Origin: Flemingiibacterium sp964430755
Lineage (GTDB): Bacteria > Bacillota > Clostridia > Oscillospirales > CAG-272
Assembly: GCA_964430755.1 (NCBI GenBank)
Contig: CAYSFT010000025.1
Span: 1 to 29,391 of the forward strand
Direction of reading: 5' to 3'
DNA: 29,391 nt
Part shown: positions 8,140-17,094 of the stretch, piece after piece
How positions within the stretch are numbered: position 1 is the stretch's first letter
How the letters are laid out: each line of letters starts with the position of its first letter
Notes under the pieces: generated by a model
What the model saw: the letters and a program-made list of their open reading frames with translations, nothing else
The model's database searches: none
Told to the model about the DNA's origin: nothing
Made by a program: the position numbers and the translations under genes

Positions 8140-9624
8140 ATGAACTATATTACAACAAGAGGCGGCAAGGACTGTGTTTCTGCCGCAGGAGCCATCAAGC
8201 AGGGACTTGCCTCAGACGGCGGTCTTTTCATGCCCGAAACCATACCGACACTTGACACAAAGGCTATATCAAAGCTCTGTTCAATGTCATATCCCGAGCG
8301 TGCGGCTTACATTCTCTCTCTTTTCTTAACCGATTATACATATGATGAGCTGCTTGCAGACTGCGAAAAGGCATACTCTCCTGACCGTTTTGTCGGAGGT
8401 GCGGCACCGATCCACAAGCTGAACGATGACACATTCGTGCTCGAGCTTTGGCACGGCCCGACATCCGCTTTCAAGGATATGGCGCTTCAGATAATGCCGA
8501 AGCTTCTCTCATCTGCCCTTAAAAAGACAGGTGAAGAACGTACCGCATTTATTCTCGTCGCAACCAGCGGAGATACCGGCAAGGCGGCACTTGAGGGTTA
8601 CCGCGACGTTGACGGCGTTAAGATAATGGTGTTCTATCCCGTTGACGGTGTAAGCCGCGTTCAGAAATTGCAGATGGCAACACAGCTCGGCGAGAACGTC
8701 TCCGTATGCGCAATCGAGGGTAACTTCGACGACGCACAGACGGGCGTTAAGAAGATCTTCTCCGACAGTGACATGGCATCGCTTCTCAACGATAACGGCG
8801 TATTCCTTTCGAGCGCAAACTCGATCAACTGGGGCAGACTCGCTCCGCAGATCGTTTACTATGTTTCGGCATACTGCGACCTTATCGAGAGCGGCGAGAT
8901 CATCTCGGGCGAAAAGATCGACGTCACCGTTCCGACGGGTAACTTCGGTAATATCTTCGCGGCATACATTGCAAAAATGATGGGACTGCCGATCAACCGT
9001 CTTGTCTGCGCTTCCAATAAAAATAATATCCTGACAGACTTCCTCAAAACGGGTACATATGACCGCAACAGAAGCTTCTACACCACAATGTCACCGTCGA
9101 TGGATATTCTCATTTCCTCAAACCTCGAGCGTCTTCTCTATGTACTGGGCGGTGCAGAGAATACCGCCGAGCTTATGAAAAAGCTTAACACCGAGGGCTG
9201 TTACACCATTGACGACGCACTCAAAGCAAAGCTTGATGAGCATTTCACAGGTCTTTTCTGTGACGAGGACGGTACTGCCGCAGAGATCAAGCGCACATTC
9301 GAGGAGGACAAGTACTTAATCGACACACACACCGCCGTCGGTCTTAACTGTGCAAAGCAGTATATGGCAAAATACCGTGACGGACTCAAAATGGTCGTTG
9401 CATCAACGGCAAGCCCCTATAAGTTTGCTTCCGATGTTTACAAGTCGATTACAGGCAAAGCACCGACAGACGAGCTTTCGGCACTTGATGAGCTTTCCAC
9501 ACTCACCGGAACAGAAATACCTTATCCGCTTAAGGATATCGACAAGCGCGAGGTTCGTTTTAAGACCGTTATAAACAAGGACGCAATGCCCGATGAGGTC
9601 AAGAAGAATCTCGGAATAAAATAA
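8140..9624 (+). CDS. thrC: Threonine synthase
   Basis: PLP enzyme that converts O-phosphohomoserine to threonine and phosphate, last step of threonine synthesis. 494 residues from the chosen ATG. The N-terminal threonine-synthase domain begins with MNYITTRGG, and the PLP Lys112 is in HGPTSAFKDMALQ. VATSGDTGKAAL and VPTGNFGN supply phosphate- and substrate-binding loops. This is the long (fungal/E. coli-like) form. The start at 8140 has GGAGG just upstream; the reading frame is open from 8068, but that stretch overlaps the promoter and has no ribosome site. No T-box or other leader was recognised in front of it. Confidence 0.95.
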   Translation: MNYITTRGGKDCVSAAGAIKQGLASDGGLFMPETIPTLDTKAISKLCSMSYPERAAYILSLFLTDYTYDELLADCEKAYSPDRFVGGAAPIHKLNDDTFVLELWHGPTSAFKDMALQIMPKLLSSALKKTGEERTAFILVATSGDTGKAALEGYRDVDGVKIMVFYPVDGVSRVQKLQMATQLGENVSVCAIEGNFDDAQTGVKKIFSDSDMASLLNDNGVFLSSANSINWGRLAPQIVYYVSAYCDLIESGEIISGEKIDVTVPTGNFGNIFAAYIAKMMGLPINRLVCASNKNNILTDFLKTGTYDRNRSFYTTMSPSMDILISSNLERLLYVLGGAENTAELMKKLNTEGCYTIDDALKAKLDEHFTGLFCDEDGTAAEIKRTFEEDKYLIDTHTAVGLNCAKQYMAKYRDGLKMVVASTASPYKFASDVYKSITGKAPTDELSALDELSTLTGTEIPYPLKDIDKREVRFKTVINKDAMPDEVKKNLGIK

Positions 9625-9685
9625 GCTCTCGGAAAACCTGTCACGGCGGATCATTCCATATCAAAAGAAAGTCAGGAGGTTATGA

Positions 9686-10435
9686 ATGTCACTGTACGTT
9701 TTATCTGATACACATCTTTCAATAAGTGACAACAAGCCGATGGACATCTTCGGTGCACGCTGGACAAATTACACCGAAAAGCTGGCAACTCGCTGGAACC
9801 GTGTCGTAACGCCGGATGATACAGTGGTCATCGCAGGCGATATTTCGTGGGCAATGAGTCACACGGGCGCCGTTGAGGATCTTCGTTTCATTGAAAAGCT
9901 TAACGGCAAAAAGATAATCGGACGCGGAAATCACGACTATTGGTGGACGTCGATGAAGAAGCTAAACACCTTATGCGAGGAAAACGGCTTTGAAACGATA
10001 AAGTTCCTGTATAATAATGCGTATGCCGTAGAGGACTTCATCGTTTGCGGCTCACGCGGATGGTATATCGACGATTCAAACCGCAATATGCCCGAGGAAG
10101 CGGACTATGAAAAGATAGTCGCACGTGAGGCGATACGTCTTGAGATAAGTCTCACCGAAGCGGTAAAGCTACGTGAAGAAAAGCTTCGTGAGGACGGCAT
10201 TATGCGTGAGATACTCGTCTTTTTACACTTTCCTGCCGATTTTCGCGGATACGTCTGCGATGAAATCGTCGCGGTGCTGAAGAAGTTTGAGATCGGGCGC
10301 TGTTACTACGGACATATCCACGGCGTCTATGATATACCTCGAAGCGAGGTTTCAGACGGGATCAGATACACTTTAACTTCGGCAGATTTCCTCGATTTTT
10401 CACCGCTTCCGATACTACCCGAGAACAATTTATAA
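9686..10435 (+). CDS. Metallophosphoesterase (calcineurin-like)
   Basis: 249 residues, cytoplasmic. Two-metal phosphoesterase core: DTH (Asp8, His10), AGDISW, GRGNHDYWW, a later LHFP and GHIHG near the C-terminus. The closest description is the Firmicute group annotated as metallophosphoesterase or serine/threonine phosphatase; the substrate cannot be read from sequence. The ATG is preceded by AGGAGGTT. It sits alone between thrC and the trigger-factor promoter, and 61 bp separate it from thrC with no clear terminator, so co-transcription with thrC is possible. Confidence 0.9.
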   Translation: MSLYVLSDTHLSISDNKPMDIFGARWTNYTEKLATRWNRVVTPDDTVVIAGDISWAMSHTGAVEDLRFIEKLNGKKIIGRGNHDYWWTSMKKLNTLCEENGFETIKFLYNNAYAVEDFIVCGSRGWYIDDSNRNMPEEADYEKIVAREAIRLEISLTEAVKLREEKLREDGIMREILVFLHFPADFRGYVCDEIVAVLKKFEIGRCYYGHIHGVYDIPRSEVSDGIRYTLTSADFLDFSPLPILPENNL

Positions 10436-10475
10436 CAAATTTCTGAAATAAATTTAAAATTTATCGCGTAACTCC

Positions 10476-10503
10476 TTGACTTTACGCAAAAATATAGTAT
10501 AAT
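10476..10503 (+). promoter_or_regulatory. Sigma-A promoter of tig
   Basis: -35 TTGACT (10476-10481, 5/6), 16-bp spacer, -10 TATAAT (10498-10503). The surrounding sequence is very AT-rich. It predicts a leader of roughly 90 nt before the trigger-factor start. Confidence 0.8.
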
Positions 10504-10552
10504 ATTATTTAGTATAAAATTATTTATAATGCTCGCAGACTGTGTACAGCTT

Positions 10553-10586
10553 ATGATATTGCTGTTATAACGTGCGGCAATATCAT
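10553..10586 (+). promoter_or_regulatory. Leader hairpin abutting the tig ribosome site
   Basis: A perfect 10-bp inverted repeat, ATGATATTGC (10553-10562) and GCAATATCAT (10577-10586), with a 14-nt loop. It ends two bases before the GGAGG site (10589-10593) of tig. It could stabilise the mRNA 5' end, tune initiation or be an operator. It is not a CIRCE element and I see no CtsR-type heptad repeat. Confidence 0.55.
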
Positions 10587-10602
10587 TTGGAGGATAAAAA
10601 CC

Positions 10603-11910
10603 ATGAGTCTCAAAAACGTAAACAAACCCGAAACCAATGTTGTCGAAATCGAATTCACAGCCGATAAGGCAACCTTCGACGCAGCTGTTGACAAGGCATT
10701 CAAGAAGAATGCTAAGAACATCAACATCCCCGGCTTCCGTAAGGGTAAGGCACCTCGTCACATCATCGAAAAGATGTACGGCAAGGGCGTATTCTATGAT
10801 GAGGCACTCAACGATATCGTTGGTCCCGCATATGAGGACGCCATGAAAGATCAGAGCTTTGAAATCGTAAGCCAGCCCGAATTTGACGTTGCTTCCATCG
10901 ACGATGACGGCGTTACATTCAAGGCAAAGTTCTATGTAAAGCCAGAGGTTAAGATTGCCGATTACCTCGGAATCGAAGCTACCAAGACTGTACGCGAGGC
11001 AACCGATGCTGACGCTGATGCAGAAATCGAGCAGGTTCGCGCTCGTAATTCTCGTCAGATTGAAATCAATGACCGTGCAGCACAGAACGGCGATATCACC
11101 GTTATCGACTTCGACGGTTATGTTGACGGTGTAGCATTCGACGGCGGCAAGGCTGAAAAGTATACTCTCACACTCGGCTCCGGCTCGTTCATCCCCGGAT
11201 TTGAGGATCAGATCGTCGGCAAGAATATCGGCGATGAGTTTGATGTAAACGTAACCTTCCCCGAGGAATATCATGCAGCTGAGCTTGCAGGTAAGCCTGC
11301 GGTGTTCAAGTGTAAGCTCCACGAGATCAAGTTTAACGAGCTTCCCGAGCTTGATGATGAGTTTGCAAAGGATGTTTCCGAATTTGATACATTTGCTGAA
11401 TATAAAGCAGATGTTAAGGCAAAAATCCAGGACAGATACAACAAGACCGCTGACGGCGAGGTTGAAGAACAGCTCATTAACGCTCTCATCGAAAAGCTTG
11501 ATGCAGAGATTCCGCAGCCCATGTTCGACGCTGAAGCTGAAAACTTCGTTCGCGACTTCGATAACAGACTCCGTATGCAGGGCCTCGACCTCAAGACCTA
11601 CTTCCAGTACACTGGTCTCGACCTCGATGCTCTCCGTAAGCAGATGGCACCTCAGGCAGAGCGTCAGGTTAAGACAAGACTTGCTCTTGAGAAGATCGTA
11701 GACCTCGAAAAGATCGTTCCCTCCGAGGATGAAATCAACGAGGAATTCGACCGCATCGCAAAAGCCTACAACATGGAGCTTGACAAGGTTAAGGAAATGG
11801 TTGACCTCGCAATGGTCACTGCCGATGTTTCTGTTAAGAAGGCAGTTGATCTCGTAAAGGAAAAGGCAGTAGTTACAGAAAAGGCATGGGAAGCACCCAA
11901 GGCTGAATAA
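10603..11910 (+). CDS. tig: Trigger factor (ribosome-associated chaperone/prolyl isomerase)
   Basis: 435 residues, full length. Binds the ribosome at L23 near the exit tunnel and shields nascent chains. The N-terminal ribosome-binding domain carries the GFRKGKAP signature (44-51). A FKBP-type prolyl isomerase domain follows at ~160-245 (GDITVIDFDGYVDG, GSGSFIPGFEDQ), then a long helical C-terminal chaperone domain. GGAGG lies 9 nt before the ATG. Trigger factor followed by clpP and clpX is a classic order; here a 117-bp gap holding a small hairpin separates tig from clpP. Confidence 0.98.
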   Translation: MSLKNVNKPETNVVEIEFTADKATFDAAVDKAFKKNAKNINIPGFRKGKAPRHIIEKMYGKGVFYDEALNDIVGPAYEDAMKDQSFEIVSQPEFDVASIDDDGVTFKAKFYVKPEVKIADYLGIEATKTVREATDADADAEIEQVRARNSRQIEINDRAAQNGDITVIDFDGYVDGVAFDGGKAEKYTLTLGSGSFIPGFEDQIVGKNIGDEFDVNVTFPEEYHAAELAGKPAVFKCKLHEIKFNELPELDDEFAKDVSEFDTFAEYKADVKAKIQDRYNKTADGEVEEQLINALIEKLDAEIPQPMFDAEAENFVRDFDNRLRMQGLDLKTYFQYTGLDLDALRKQMAPQAERQVKTRLALEKIVDLEKIVPSEDEINEEFDRIAKAYNMELDKVKEMVDLAMVTADVSVKKAVDLVKEKAVVTEKAWEAPKAE

Positions 11911-11940
11911 TTAATTATCGCCTGTTTTAAATAGTAATCG

Positions 11941-11966
11941 ACGGGCGGCTGATTAATGTCGCCCGT
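11941..11966 (+). other. Hairpin between tig and clpP
   Basis: ACGGGCG (11941-11947) pairs with CGCCCGT (11960-11966) over a 12-nt loop. It is followed by GTGATTCTTATATG rather than a T run, so it is at best a weak terminator, or an RNA-processing/stability element between the two genes. Confidence 0.4.
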
Positions 11967-12027
11967 GTGATTCTTATATGGAAAAAATACATTTTTCGAG
12001 CATTTTTGCAGAAAGGTAACTTTAATT

Positions 12028-12618
12028 ATGGCACTTGTACCAATGGTTGTGGAACAGACCGTCCGCGGCGAGCGTTCCTACGACATCTATTCGCGTCTTT
12101 TAAATGACCGCATCGTGTTCCTCTCGGACGAAGTCAACGACACAACAGCATCTCTCGTTGTGGCACAGCTTCTCTTCCTCGAAGCACAGGATCCCGATAA
12201 GGATATCAGCCTTTACATCAATAGCCCCGGCGGTTCTATCTCCGCAGGTATGGCGATTTACGACACGATGAATTTCATCAGGTGTGACGTTTCAACCATC
12301 TGTATCGGTATGGCAGCAAGCATGGGCGCGTTTCTTCTCGCAGCAGGCACAAAGGGCAAGCGTTTTGCTCTGCCCAACAGCGAGATCATGATCCATCAGC
12401 CGCTTCTCGGCGGTCTGCAGGGTCAGGCATCCGATATTAAGATTCACGCCGATCACATCATCCGTATCCGCGAGCGCATGAACTCCATTCTTGCAGAACG
12501 TACCGGACAGACTGTGAAGCAGATTGAAAAAGACACTAACCGCGATAACTTCCTTACAGCCGATGAAGCCTGCAAATACGGTCTTATCGACAAGGTTATT
12601 GCAAAAAGAGAAGGCTAA
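12028..12618 (+). CDS. clpP: ATP-dependent Clp protease proteolytic subunit
   Basis: 196 residues. Forms the 14-subunit proteolytic chamber that degrades substrates delivered by ClpX or other Clp ATPases. The serine-protease triad is Ser98 (GMAASMGAFLL), His123 (MIHQPLGG-like) and Asp173 (DTNRDNFL). The INSPGGS oxyanion segment is intact. GAAAGG lies upstream of the ATG. It precedes clpX by 12 bp, so the two are one transcript. Confidence 0.98.
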   Translation: MALVPMVVEQTVRGERSYDIYSRLLNDRIVFLSDEVNDTTASLVVAQLLFLEAQDPDKDISLYINSPGGSISAGMAIYDTMNFIRCDVSTICIGMAASMGAFLLAAGTKGKRFALPNSEIMIHQPLLGGLQGQASDIKIHADHIIRIRERMNSILAERTGQTVKQIEKDTNRDNFLTADEACKYGLIDKVIAKREG

Positions 12619-12630
12619 AAGGAATTAAAG

Positions 12631-13932
12631 ATGTCAAACAACCGTGAATCCAACAATTCAGTGAAATACTGCTCGTTCTGCGGCAGAAGCGAAACACAGG
12701 TCGAATTTCTCATTCCCTCACCGACGGGAGCGATGATCTGCGATAACTGCATCGACGCCTGCAATCAGATCATATTCGATCACGAGCAAATGATGAATGA
12801 TACAGAGGAGCTTTCACTCGCAACACTTCCGAAGCCTGCCGAAATCAAGGCTATGCTCGATGAATATGTCATCGGTCAGGATGCCGCAAAAAAGGTGCTT
12901 TCGGTTGCTGTATATAACCACTATAAGCGTATTCTGAATATGCCAAAGCCGCAGAGACGCACAAGAAAAAAGGTTGAAGAAGCCAAAGCGGAGGACGTTG
13001 AGATTCAAAAGAGCAACGTACTTCTCCTCGGTTCAACCGGTGTCGGCAAAACCTATCTTGCGCAGACACTTGCAAAGGCACTGAGAGTTCCGTTCGCAAT
13101 TGCGGATGCTACGACACTCACCGAAGCAGGTTACGTCGGCGAGGACGTTGAAAATATACTGCTCCGTCTTATCCAGGCGGCAGATTACGACATTGAGCGC
13201 GCTGAACGTGGTATCATTTACATCGACGAGATTGATAAAATCTCCAGAAAGAGTGAAAACCGTTCGATCACGCGTGACGTTTCCGGCGAGGGCGTACAGC
13301 AGGCACTTCTCAAAATTCTTGAGGGTACAGTTTCAAACGTACCACCGCAGGGCGGACGCAAGCACCCAAATCAGGAATTCATTCAGATAAATACCGAGAA
13401 TATACTCTTCATCTGCGGCGGCGCATTCGATAAACTCGAGGACCTCATCGCAGAACGCCGCGGAAGTCAGATGGTCGGCTTTACAAGCGATATCAAAAAG
13501 GCAGACGAAAAGGTCAAAGCCGGTATATTTAAGGATGTAACTCCGCACGATATCGTCAAGTACGGTCTCATTCCCGAGCTTGTCGGACGTATCCCTGTCA
13601 TCGTATCGCTCGACAGCCTTGACGAGGCGGCACTGGTGCGTATACTCACCGAACCGAAGAATGCACTCGTTAAGCAGTATCAGAAGCTTGTCGGTATGGA
13701 CGGCGCAGAATTGGTATTCGAAGAAGATGCAGTTAAAGCAATTGCCAAGCTCGCAATTGACAGAAACACAGGCGCACGTGGTCTTCGTGCCATTATCGAA
13801 GATATCATGACCGATATCATGTACGATGTTCCGTCAAGAGACGATGTAACCAAGGTTATCATCACAGCGGATGTCGTAAACAAAAAAGCCGAAGCGCAGT
13901 ATTTAAACGGCACTCCGACACTTGAAGCGTAA
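12631..13932 (+). CDS. clpX: ATP-dependent Clp protease ATP-binding subunit ClpX
   Basis: 433 residues. AAA+ unfoldase that recognises substrates and threads them into ClpP. The N-terminal zinc-binding domain has Cys14, Cys17, Cys37 and Cys40. Walker A is GSTGVGKT (134-141), Walker B ends in YIDEID (Asp199-Glu200), and pore loop 1 is GYVG (167-170). RKH in GGRKHPNQ is pore loop 2. The ClpP-docking loop reads MVGF, a mild variant of the usual (L/I)GF. The C-terminal small domain with GARGLRAI (sensor 2) is complete. Confidence 0.98.
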   Translation: MSNNRESNNSVKYCSFCGRSETQVEFLIPSPTGAMICDNCIDACNQIIFDHEQMMNDTEELSLATLPKPAEIKAMLDEYVIGQDAAKKVLSVAVYNHYKRILNMPKPQRRTRKKVEEAKAEDVEIQKSNVLLLGSTGVGKTYLAQTLAKALRVPFAIADATTLTEAGYVGEDVENILLRLIQAADYDIERAERGIIYIDEIDKISRKSENRSITRDVSGEGVQQALLKILEGTVSNVPPQGGRKHPNQEFIQINTENILFICGGAFDKLEDLIAERRGSQMVGFTSDIKKADEKVKAGIFKDVTPHDIVKYGLIPELVGRIPVIVSLDSLDEAALVRILTEPKNALVKQYQKLVGMDGAELVFEEDAVKAIAKLAIDRNTGARGLRAIIEDIMTDIMYDVPSRDDVTKVIITADVVNKKAEAQYLNGTPTLEA

Positions 13933-13935
13933 ACT

Positions 13936-13976
13936 TTACCGCAAAAAAGGAGGGGAGCTTCCCTTCCTCGCGGTAA
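13936..13976 (+). other. Long nested hairpin after clpX
   Basis: TTACCGC (13936-13942) pairs with GCGGTAA (13970-13976). Inside, GGAGGGGA pairs with TTCCCTTCC-like bases around a short AGCT apex. No T run follows (TATAATTATTATT), so it may be a weak terminator or a stability element. The GGAGGGG inside the stem is not at a start codon. Confidence 0.45.
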
Positions 13977-14040
13977 TATAATTATTATTGTGTCGAATTT
14001 TCTTGTATTTTGCAGATAACTGCAGGAAAGGGGCAAAAAA

Positions 14041-14673
14041 ATGAACGAAGTCTGGCGTACAATTTTTCATAGCGACGTGACAAAGCTTGTCGACTATAAA
14101 ATTGAAAATCTCGCACTTATGTTCTTTATCTTTGCCTTTATGGGTTTTGTTTGGGAAGTTATCTATACCGCCATAACGGAAAAGGTCGTTGCCAAACGCG
14201 GTATGCTTCGCGGTCCGTGGCTTCCGCTCTACGGTGTCGGCGGCGTGTTGATACTTCTCCTGCTCGGACGCTTCAGAGCGAATCCGCCGCTTGTATTCTT
14301 CCTTGCGATGGTGCTCTGCGGCACAGTCGAATATTTCACCGGCGTACTCGTTGAGCATTTTTACGGTCAGCGTTGGTGGGATTACAGCACAAAACGTATA
14401 AACTTCCGCGGACGCATCTGTCTTTCCGGCGTTCTGCTGTTCGGTGTCTCCGGCACTGCGGCGGTATGCGGCTTCGGTCCTCCGCTAAATGATAACATCG
14501 GTCGACTCGCATTCCCGATTCACATGGGACTTATCGCAGTGCTTGGTGTCATATTCGTCGCAGACGTTATAGCTGCAGTTATAACACCAAACGAGGGCAA
14601 GGGCATTACATATGAAATCAAGAGTGATGATAAACAGAAAATCGAAAATAACGATAACACAACCGTCGAGTGA
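14041..14673 (+). CDS. Putative ABC-transporter type IV / CmpB-like membrane protein (PF06541 type)
   Basis: 210 residues with about five or six membrane helices: ~22-42, 60-80, 85-105, 125-145 and 155-180. The pattern is that of the PF06541 'putative ABC transporter permease' family: FxFMGFVWEVIY early, KRGMLRGPWLPLYGVGG after the first helix, and EYFTGVLVEHFYGQRWWDYS followed by NFRGRICL. The last motif block is highly characteristic. Transport activity has not been shown for the family as far as I know. AGGAAAGGGG lies upstream. The C-terminal tail is charged and Asn-rich, and its final codons form the left arm of the terminator. Confidence 0.88.
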   Translation: MNEVWRTIFHSDVTKLVDYKIENLALMFFIFAFMGFVWEVIYTAITEKVVAKRGMLRGPWLPLYGVGGVLILLLLGRFRANPPLVFFLAMVLCGTVEYFTGVLVEHFYGQRWWDYSTKRINFRGRICLSGVLLFGVSGTAAVCGFGPPLNDNIGRLAFPIHMGLIAVLGVIFVADVIAAVITPNEGKGITYEIKSDDKQKIENNDNTTVE

Positions 14674-14691
14674 TCTGCCCGACGGTTTTTT
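14661..14691 (+). terminator. Rho-independent terminator overlapping the end of the PF06541-type gene
   Basis: AACCGTCG (14661-14668) pairs with CGACGGTT (14680-14687) over an 11-nt loop, followed by continuing T to 14691. The stop codon (14671-14673) lies in the loop. Confidence 0.85.
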
Positions 14692-14779
14692 ATATAAATC
14701 ATGACCACAGGCTAATCCGGTGGTTTGCACAGCCCATATAAGGGGCTATTACCAGCTTTACCCGTAAACGGGTATCCGA

Positions 14780-14896
14780 CCAAGGCTCTCTCACTGGGAG
14801 AGCTCCCGCGAAAGCGGGTGAGAGGGTTCTCTCTTGGCGGTTGCCCTCTCCGTCGGCTACGCCGCCACCTCTCCCAAAGGGCGAGGCTTTCCTTGG
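14780..14896. repeat. MITE/REP-like interspersed repeat
   Basis: A 117-bp non-coding element bounded by CCAAGG (14780) and CCTTGG (ending 14896). The terminal inverted repeats are imperfect, ~25 bp. Internal palindromes include CTCTC-ACTG-GGAGAG, CCCGC-GAAA-GCGGG and GGC-TAC-GCC. The block CCGTCGGCTACGCCGCCAC with flanking CTCTCC is, from memory, a common interspersed sequence in gut Clostridia genomes. A further hairpin, ACCCGT-AA-ACGGGT, lies just left at 14760-14773. The 87-codon open frame through it has no ribosome site and is a shadow. Confidence 0.65.
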
Positions 14897-14982
14897 GCTT
14901 GCTTATTGTTCGCCCAATTTATTTGCAGCTAAGCTCGCTTTACCGCTCCCCCGGTAGAACCGAGGGTTATTTAGACTACCAA

Positions 14983-15013
14983 TAAAAACGGGACTGTTTT
15001 TTGGCAGCCCCGT
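14983..15013 (-). terminator. Terminator of the EF-G-like gene
   Basis: On the minus strand ACGGGGCTG pairs with CAGTCCCGT (plus coordinates 14988-15013; one bulge/mismatch), followed by TTTTTATT. It begins 9 nt after the stop codon at 15022. Confidence 0.85.
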
Positions 15014-15021
15014 AAATCTTT

Positions 15022-17094
15022 TTATTCAGCTTTCGCAGCGTCTGCGATGATCTTCTGCGCGACGTTACCGGGAACTTCCTCATAACGCTCAAAATAGAAC
15101 GTGAAGCTTCCGCGTCCCTGTGTGGTTGCACGAAGCGCGATCGGATAATCCATCATTTCTGCCTTCGGCACTTCAGCCTGTACATTGGTGTAACCCTTCT
15201 TCTCGTGTGACGCTTCCATACCGAGTACACGTCCGCGACGCTTGTTAAGATCGCCGATAACGTCACCCACCATGTTGTCGGGTACAAGACAGTTAAGCGC
15301 ACCAACCGGCTCGAGAAGCACGGGATTTGCCTTCGGCAGACCGTCCTTGTAAGCAAGGCTTGCCGCCATCTTGAAGGACATTTCCGATGAGTCAACGTCG
15401 TGATACGAACCGTCATAGAGGTCAGCCGCAAGTCCGACTACCGGATATCCTGCGAGCACACCCTTCTGCATTGCTTCGGTAAGTCCCTTTTCAACTGCCG
15501 GGAAGAAGCCCTTCGGTACTGCACCGCCGACAACGCTCTCTGTGAATGTGAGACCGTCACCGTCACTCGGCGAGAACTTGATCTTAACGTGACCGTACTG
15601 TCCGTGACCGCCAGACTGTTTCTTGTGCTTACCCTCAGCCTCAACAGTCTTCTTGATAGTCTCGCGATAAGCTATCTTCGGCTTTTCGAGAACTACCGAT
15701 GTGCCGAAACGGTTCTTTAACTTCGCAACAAGTACGTCAAGGTGAATGTCACCGACGCCGGAAATAAGCAGCTGTTTGGTTTCAGCGTTGTTTTCGTAAC
15801 GTGTAGTGAGATCTTCCTCAAGCAGCTTTGCAATACCGGACGAGATCTTGTCCTCATCGCCCTTTGCAAGCGGCTTGATCGCCTGAGTTAAGAAAGGCTC
15901 GGGGAATGCGATTCCCTTGTATTTGATATCCTTTGCAGATGCGGTAAGTGTGTCACCGGTGTTGGTTGCCGTAAGCTTCGCTGTCATACCGATATCGCCG
16001 CAGCAAAGGCTCTCAACCTCGGTCTGCTTCTTACCGCGCATGGTGTAGATACGTGCCATCTTTTCATTAGCACCGCTTGTCGTATTGCGAAGTGTAACAT
16101 CACGGTTAAGGTTACCGTTCATAACCTTAAAGAGCGACATCTTACCAACAAACGGGTCAGCAACCGTCTTGAATACAAAGAGAGAAACCTCACCCTCGGG
16201 ATCAATCGCGACTTCATCTTCACCGTCAGCCGTAACGATAACCTCTGTCTTGCGTGCAGTCGGACGTGGGAAGGAATTTGCAATGGTGTCGAGCACCGCA
16301 GTAACGCCCCACATCTTTGTTGCCGAGCCGCAGAATACGGGAACGATCTCGCCGTTGATGATACCGTCATGTACGGCGTTCATAGCTTCGTTATATGTAA
16401 TCGGTTCTTCGTTGAAGAATTTATCCATCAGATCGTCACTCGTCTGTGCGATTGATTCATAAAGCATATTGCGGTATTCTTCAGCGATCGCCTTGAAGTC
16501 CTCGGGAATTTCGGAAACCATATTGGAACCGGTCTTGTCGTAAACCTCAGCCTTCATATCAATCAGGTTAAGGAAGCCGATAACCTTGTCGCCCTCAATC
16601 ATCGGGATAAGCAAGGGACAAACAGTAACGCCGAACTTTTCGCGAAGCGCATCAAAAACTCGCTTGAAACGGGCTTCACCGTCGTCAAAACGGTTGATGA
16701 AGAACGCCTTCGGTATACCCTCTTTTTCAGCCATATCCCAAGCAAGCTCTGTACCAACCTCAACGCCGTTACGACCGTCAACAACGATCAGCGCACTGTC
16801 GGCAACACGCATACCTTCAAGAACCTCGCCCGTAAAGTCGAGATAACCGGGAGTGTCGAGTATATTTATCTTACTGTCCTGCCACTTCAGGGGCTCAACG
16901 GTTGTTGAAAGCGAAAAGCCTCTGCGGATTTCCTCGGGATCGTAATCGCTCACGGTATTTCCCTCAGGAGTCCTTCCGAGACGGTCGGTTTCTTTCGCAA
17001 GGTAAAGCATGGCTTCGCAAAGCGAGGTCTTTCCGCTTCCGCCGTGGCCGAGAAGGGCGACGTTACGTATACTTTTTGTGGTTATTTTGTCCAT
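15022..17094 (-). CDS. fusA: Elongation factor G-like translational GTPase
   Basis: 690 residues with the full EF-G domain layout: GTPase, domain II, and domains III-V. It is the EF-G-like paralogue type, not canonical EF-G. The P-loop is GHGGSGKTS (16-24) in place of AHIDAGKTT, G3 is DTPG (80-83), and the G4 motif is NRFD (134-137) instead of NKMD. Domain IV retains a GGHGQYGHVKI stretch and domain V the GRGSFTFYFERYEEVP end. Role by family: ribosome-associated GTPase; whether it translocates, recycles or acts under stress is unknown. No neighbouring rpsL/rpsG/tuf genes, unlike str-operon fusA. AAGGAGAA precedes the ATG; the gene is monocistronic between its own promoter and terminator. Confidence 0.93.
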   Translation of the reverse strand: MDKITTKSIRNVALLGHGGSGKTSLCEAMLYLAKETDRLGRTPEGNTVSDYDPEEIRRGFSLSTTVEPLKWQDSKINILDTPGYLDFTGEVLEGMRVADSALIVVDGRNGVEVGTELAWDMAEKEGIPKAFFINRFDDGEARFKRVFDALREKFGVTVCPLLIPMIEGDKVIGFLNLIDMKAEVYDKTGSNMVSEIPEDFKAIAEEYRNMLYESIAQTSDDLMDKFFNEEPITYNEAMNAVHDGIINGEIVPVFCGSATKMWGVTAVLDTIANSFPRPTARKTEVIVTADGEDEVAIDPEGEVSLFVFKTVADPFVGKMSLFKVMNGNLNRDVTLRNTTSGANEKMARIYTMRGKKQTEVESLCCGDIGMTAKLTATNTGDTLTASAKDIKYKGIAFPEPFLTQAIKPLAKGDEDKISSGIAKLLEEDLTTRYENNAETKQLLISGVGDIHLDVLVAKLKNRFGTSVVLEKPKIAYRETIKKTVEAEGKHKKQSGGHGQYGHVKIKFSPSDGDGLTFTESVVGGAVPKGFFPAVEKGLTEAMQKGVLAGYPVVGLAADLYDGSYHDVDSSEMSFKMAASLAYKDGLPKANPVLLEPVGALNCLVPDNMVGDVIGDLNKRRGRVLGMEASHEKKGYTNVQAEVPKAEMMDYPIALRATTQGRGSFTFYFERYEEVPGNVAQKIIADAAKAE

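Noticed and set aside
10327..11322. 331-residue minus-strand ORF opposite tig
   Set aside because: It spans a gene boundary and the tig promoter; trigger factor on the plus strand is unambiguous.
14725..14985. 86-residue ORF between two convergent genes
   Set aside because: It runs through the palindromic repeat, has no ribosome site, and its peptide reflects the repeat sequence.
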